Assembly (NCBI GenBank): GCA_025331445.1
Contig: JAIWNE010000272.1
Span: 1 to 12,185 of the forward strand
Source: Blakeslea trispora
Taxonomy: Eukaryota; Mucoromycota; Mucoromycetes; Mucorales; Choanephoraceae
Direction of reading: 5' to 3'
Length of the DNA: 12,185 bases
Shown here one piece after another: positions 9,126 through 12,185 of the stretch. The first letter of the stretch is position 1; the number at the start of each line of letters is the position of its first letter. The notes below the pieces were generated by a model, which was given only the letters and a program-made list of their open reading frames with translations, was not told where the DNA came from and did not search any database. The translations under genes were made by a program, and so were the position numbers.

Positions 9126-9856
9126 ATGTGTCTTACGAGTTTGATATTTTTTCTTTTTTTGTTAGAGTCTTGTTCACTCAAGCTCAAACTTCGCCTGTCT
9201 CATTTTCTCTTTCTGATAGTTGTATTGTTGGTGAAGTACGCTCTTGATGTACTTTTCAGGCAGATCTCCAGGCCACAGGTAAGGTCTAACGATGCATCCA
9301 TAAACGCTGTTTTCTTAATGTTTTCTGAATGATTTGGGTCACATTGGGACCGTTGTTGGGACCATTGATTAAATGTTCATCAAGTTTCCACCCGATGATT
9401 CCCAACTGATTACGTTGGTCATCTAAGATTAACTGACTAAAATGGTCATTAGGACAATGATATTCTCAAATCAACAGGTATTAATACTAAACACGAAGCT
9501 GTTTGAGTTCTACTTTTGATCCAGAAAAACCATGTTTCTTCTCAGCAGCAGGCTTATTGTTTAACCTCGCCTTGAGTTCCTGGCACTCAGCAGTCACTCG
9601 GTCACATTGTGTTTTTGTACTGCTCCCAAAGACTCATTTGTTTGCCGAGAATCTGCAATACTTCCTCAAGTTTGCGTTCTACTGCAGAGTTGGTTTGAAC
9701 GACCGGGAGAGATGGGAGCTAACAGATGGAATGGATCTGTTGTTGTTGTTGTTGGCGTTGGAATTGTTGTTGGAGGTAAAAGTGTTGAACATATTAATGT
9801 CTTGGATACTAGTAAAAAAAAAACGGAAAGGATTAATAAAGCTGTCAGTTACAAAG

Positions 9857-9867
9857 CCTTTTATACT
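9857..9867 (-). promoter_or_regulatory. TATA box of the second gene
   Basis: Minus strand AGTATAAAAGG, identical over 11 bases to the transposase TATA box. The TATA T is 73 bp from ATG 9792, against 75 bp for the transposase. Confidence 0.6.
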
Positions 9868-10800
9868 TATAGTATTAGATGTTACGATTTAAAGTAATTT
9901 GACACATTTGGAATCTAAATGAAAACCTGGCTTGAGCGCCGAATAGATCAGGATAAAATATAGATAGCTAAAAACCAATTAAAATTTTTTCAATCTCTTT
10001 TTCTCTTTCTTTTGTTTCTTTTTGTTTTCTTAAACTTTTCCGAGTGGTTCATGGTAATGTATCTCCTTATTAAAAAAAGAAAGATGTTTATTAATATGAA
10101 TCAATGTATAGTATTGCAAACAAGTAACTGGTTTTAGTTGGTGCTATGTTTAGTAGAAGGGTAAGTGATCGATCATCTTTTTTTAAACCAACTAACAATG
10201 TTTTCATAGTAATGATGGCTACTTTTATCCTAAAATGTGTCTAAAGGGCTAAAGACGTCTATTATATGTAATACTGTAAGTAAGAAAAAAGTTCATGAAT
10301 GTTTATTTTTTACTGATATTAACTTGGATTTATCTAAAGACTCTATTCTCTATCTTTATTGCAAAGGCTAGTGGCCATAGTCATTAAAAGGTAAATAACT
10401 TATTTTTGCTCATTTTTTCGATTGTTTCTAATGACTATTTCTTTATTGTTATAGTTTGGGAGACCCAGTATATAGAGCATTAGATTAGCCAATGATGTAC
10501 GAATCAAAATCCAATGGATCGATCGTATAAACAATTTTTTTATTAAATAAACCAATTATATAAATGAATCCAAATGACGTTTTCCGTATCATACTTTAAC
10601 CGAGTGGTAAATGAGTAATAATGAATGGCATATCAGCCAATAAAGAAAAGTAATGAGTACCAAATAAAGCATACATCTTTATACCAAGGTCAAATAGCAA
10701 AGGAGTGTATTTGAAATGTTTGTGTAAAAATGTAACGTGGAGAGCCTATGGGAGTTTAACAGTCTAAAGACCGAAAGAAATACAGAAGGCCTCTTTAAGC
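9868..10800. other. Right subterminal non-coding region
   Basis: AT-rich, no supported gene on either strand. It holds a pyrimidine tract (about 9988-10032) and two related segments with CCGAGTGGT (about 10041 and 10598) that resemble a polymerase III A box. A stretch at about 10457-10515 has GTATATAGAGCATTAGA and TACGAATC, weakly reminiscent of tRNA D and T arms. None folds as a complete tRNA by eye. Confidence 0.4.
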
Positions 10801-10806
10801 CAATGA

Positions 10807-11055
10807 CATGAAGTATACTTCGATCAAAAGAGCAAAAACAAGATGAAAGGATTGCACTGTAACTAATGAAAGAAAACATGAGTTATATGGTACATACAGG
10901 CTATAACTAATGAAATTTGCCTGCTTAAAAAAACCATGAGTTATACCCAGGTTAAGGCCATATAACTCATGAGGTGAGCTATACATGCTATTTTGAACAT
11001 TAGTTAAATTTATGAGTTATACGCAGGATATGCCCTATTCCTGCGTGTAATTCAT
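10807..11055. repeat. Right subterminal array of hairpins built from one 11-bp motif
   Basis: The motif CATGAGTTATA or its complement occurs about eight times. Three hairpins stand in a row: 10877-10912 (11-bp arms, one mismatch), 10935-10971 (11-bp perfect arms, 15-nt loop) and 11012-11055 (ATGAGTTATACGCAGGA with a 17-bp partner, two wobbles, 10-nt loop). In addition, 10877-10890 and 10958-10971 are a perfect 14-bp inverted repeat across hairpins 1 and 2. Weaker copies are at 10807, 10858-10868 and 10998-11008. Inverted and direct subterminal motifs within about 300 bp of the end are where CACTA accessory proteins bind; binding here is inferred. Confidence 0.8.
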
Positions 11056-11061
11056 GTTTTT

Positions 11062-11073
11062 TTTTCTGTAGTG
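11062..11073 (-). repeat. Right terminal inverted repeat of CACTA element A
   Basis: TTTTCTGTAGTG, the exact reverse complement of the left TIR. A 9-base T run begins at 11057, so the inner border of the TIR is blurred by the homopolymer. Confidence 0.75.
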
Positions 11074-11092
11074 TGCACTACACCAAATGCCG

Positions 11093-11140
11093 GTCCGCTG
11101 TACAGTGGACACCCGGGTTGGACTGGCGTCCACCGCTGTC
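11093..11140. repeat. GC-rich palindrome and subterminal repeat of element B
   Basis: GTCCGCTGTACAGTGGAC (11093-11110) is a near-perfect 18-bp palindrome centred on GTAC. A related GTCCACCGCTGTC follows at 11128-11140. The block is the most GC-rich part of the right third of the window. A binding site for the element's own protein is the obvious inference. Confidence 0.65.
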
Positions 11141-11399
11141 AAATTTCCAACTTTTGATTTTGACTATGAAAGTTGCTGTTTTTTTGGCAGAAATGTAGAT
11201 GTATCTTCTAGGCTTCCAAAACTTTTTACAGAATTGAATTTGGATGTTATTCATAAAGTTATTACCATTTACATTTCTTCTATCATTTCACTGCTTAAAG
11301 AATTTTCGCTCTTTGAATTTTTTGGCAGTGATTTTTTCTCTGCTTGAGATTTTACAGCAACTTGATTTCCTTAATGCTGAGGAGTTTAAATTGACTTGT
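11141..11399. other. Unassigned sequence in element B
   Basis: An 86-codon + frame from ATG 11087 to TGA 11347 crosses the palindrome. It is rich in Phe, Ile, Leu and Ser and has no recognisable motif, so I do not call it a gene. Nothing else is seen. Confidence 0.3.
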
Positions 11400-11720
11400 C
11401 ATTTTTTCTTCAAAAAAAAGACCTGAAAAACACTGCTAAAAAAATTGGAAAATACTTTCGGAAACGAGAAATTTAAAAATTGAGAATGAGACTCACAAAA
11501 TAATTGGGAAAATTCTTTAAAAATGGGAAATAAAAAACTTAAAGCACTGAAAAAAAGAGACTCTAAAAAAAAAGAGACTCTCCTAAAAAAAAAAAAAAGT
11601 TGTTGAAAAAAAAAGATCTTAAAAAATACATAAAAAGACACCTAAAAAAATGACATTGAAAGAAAAAGGTTTTGGAGAGAAAACGCTTCTAAAAACTAAA
11701 AGCTTAAAAAAGAGATTTGT
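11400..11720. repeat. Degenerate A-run repeats (CTNAAAAAA type)
   Basis: A-runs of 5-14 bases recur every 15-30 bases, often preceded by CT or CTT (for example GACTCTAAAAAA, CTTAAAAAA, CCTAAAAAA). AAAGAGACTCT is seen twice near 11555-11581. The units are too diverged to give a fixed period by eye. They are probably subterminal repeats of element B or AT-rich decay. Confidence 0.5.
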
Positions 11721-12109
11721 TAAAAAGATGTTAGCACATCTTGATCATTATACTAGATCTCGTCAAGCTACTCGTACCAAAGGTCTATTTTTGAGATAAA
11801 ATACAAAGATGCCAATCCCTTTTATACTTAATAAATCAAGTAAAGCAAAGGTCATTAAAACACACGCTATCCTATGCTAACAGCCCTTTTTATCGTATTC
11901 CATTCCTTTATACTCGTTTCGATACATATACACACTCTATCAACCCAGAATAACATAACCGCAAATAAAAAAAAGTAATAACTTGATAGGAAGGATGTCG
12001 TCTTTTTTTTTGTTTAAATACAATTCTTTCAACCAAATATCCAAGGTCGTAGTTTGTGATGCAGTCCATTCCAACAAAGAACCGTTTACATTCTAACCCA
12101 AAAGTATTA
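11721..12109. other. AT-rich sequence without a supported gene
   Basis: A 78-codon minus frame (12144-11908) crosses the splice-donor-like site at 12114 and contains a protein-like piece (GMDCITNYDLGYLVER, about 12030-12078). It may be a worn exon, but no model could be built. Confidence 0.3.
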
Positions 12110-12114
12110 CTTAC

Positions 12115-12185
12115 CTCTTGCCTGACGAGCAATAAAGCGTTCAACAGTAGACTTCAATAGCTTTGTACTTACAAGAACTAAAACT
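12115..12185 (-). CDS. Possible minus-strand exon, partial at the window edge
   Basis: Read from the right edge on the minus strand the frame gives STKLLKSTVERFIARQAR, then a GTAAGT donor (12114 downward), so this may be the end of an exon whose upstream part is outside the window. The peptide is amphipathic and compositionally normal for a protein. A second GTAAGT lies inside the exon near 12163, which weakens the model. No family is recognised. By analogy with element A, a minus-strand gene near the left end of a CACTA element would be expected, but that is only an analogy. Confidence 0.3.

Larger units (their letters stand above)
8631..9792 (-). pseudogene. Second CACTA-element gene: Asn-rich, coiled-coil, conserved-looking protein of unknown function
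   Basis: Minus-strand gene, ATG 9792, stop 8633-8631, roughly 330 codons. Exons: 9792-9495, 9464-9126, 9053-8874 and 8804-8631. Order: an Asn-rich N-terminus (MFNTFTSNNNSN), a likely coiled coil (AVERKLEEVLQILGKQMSLW), a compact block with CPNDHFSQLILDDQRNQLG and GWKLDEHLINGPNNGP, then RPYLWPGDLPEKYIKSVL, a basic DRRRQAYESHKNDL segment, an acidic VSDQEDEYDIEG patch and a basic C-terminus (KSFEPTRSGSRVV). I believe similar proteins are common in Mucoromycota genomes, but cannot name the family. Position inside a CACTA element suggests a TnpA-like accessory role, perhaps binding subterminal repeats; this is inference. Frameshifts lie near 9705, 9611 and 9289, and a damaged stretch with stops at 9130-9176. 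It could also be a captured host gene. Confidence 0.66.
3108..11073 (+). mobile_element. CACTA (En/Spm-like) DNA transposon A, about 8.0 kb
   Basis: The element starts with CACTACAGAAAA at 3108 and ends with the exact reverse complement TTTTCTGTAGTG at 11073. CACTA elements are defined by ends reading CACTA...TAGTG, short TIRs, subterminal repeats and a tnp2 transposase; all four are present. The interior order is: left subterminal hairpin, decayed minus-strand frame, tnp2 (+), second gene (-), right subterminal hairpin array. The expected 3-bp target duplication is absent: CTC on the left against TGC on the right. That may reflect the second terminus lying 2 bp beyond the right end, later mutation, or a recombinant pair of ends. 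Orientation is given by the transposase. Confidence 0.75.
11076..12185. mobile_element. Second CACTA-type element B, left terminus, running out of the window
   Basis: CACTACACC starts at 11076, two bases after the TAGTG end of element A. It is followed by a GC-rich palindromic subterminal block and then by AT-rich repeats, the usual CACTA layout. The partner end (GGTGTAGTG) is not in the window, so extent and orientation of genes are unknown. A single CACTA motif could be chance, but the sharp change in composition and the subterminal repeats argue for a real terminus. Confidence 0.55.

Noticed and set aside
9503..9892. 129- and 96-codon + frames
   Set aside because: They are antisense to exon 1 of the minus-strand second gene; the Leu/Val runs come from its Asn codons.
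10457..10515. Functional tRNA gene
   Set aside because: No pairing acceptor stem was found and the T-arm signature is incomplete.
3105..11076. Target-site duplication for element A
   Set aside because: CTC on the left and TGC on the right do not match, and shifting by one or two bases does not help.
11087..11347. 86-codon + frame starting in the element B palindrome
   Set aside because: No motif, low-complexity composition, and it begins inside a structural repeat.
11399..11641. 80-codon minus-strand Phe/Ser-rich frame
   Set aside because: It is the translation of A-runs; an artefact of the repeat zone.
1..12185. CRISPR array, rRNA or telomeric repeats
   Set aside because: No regularly spaced identical repeats with unique spacers, no rRNA core sequences and no telomere-type units are visible.

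Overview
The window looks like a repeat-rich, AT-rich stretch of a fungal genome, probably an early-diverging lineage such as Mucoromycota. This is inferred from four things: short introns (55-72 nt) with GTAAGT/GTATGT donors, CTAAC-like branch sites and YAG ends; a LINE of the kind common in those fungi; a tnp2-type CACTA transposase; and very short intergenic spacing. No ordinary host gene can be named. Almost everything visible is transposon.

Region 1 (1 to about 3050) is the 3' two thirds of a non-LTR retrotransposon (LINE) on the + strand. It has a reverse transcriptase with a YADD box and a C-terminal CCHC knuckle, two single-base frameshifts and no internal stop codon, and ends in a pyrimidine-rich 3' UTR.

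Region 2 (3108-11073) is best read as one nearly 8 kb CACTA (En/Spm-like) DNA transposon bounded by a perfect 12-bp terminal inverted repeat (CACTACAGAAAA). Inside are: a hairpin-bearing left subterminal zone; a decayed minus-strand reading frame (3590 to about 4440); a TATA box and a spliced but frameshifted tnp2 transposase (4774-7217), with its C-terminal domain displaced to 7858-8574; a convergent four-exon minus-strand second gene of unknown function (9792-8631) with its own identical TATA box; and a right subterminal zone carrying three consecutive hairpins built from one 11-bp motif. The likely logic is that of known CACTA elements: tnp2 cuts and joins, while a second element-encoded protein may bind the subterminal repeats. 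The second part is inference only.

Region 3 (11076-12185) begins 2 bp after the first element with a second, different CACTA-type terminus (CACTACACC) and a GC-rich palindromic subterminal block. An A-run-rich degenerate repeat zone follows, and then at the window edge a possible minus-strand exon.

All coding regions in element A carry frameshifts or stop codons, so it is either a dead copy or a draft assembly with indel errors. The window cannot decide between these.
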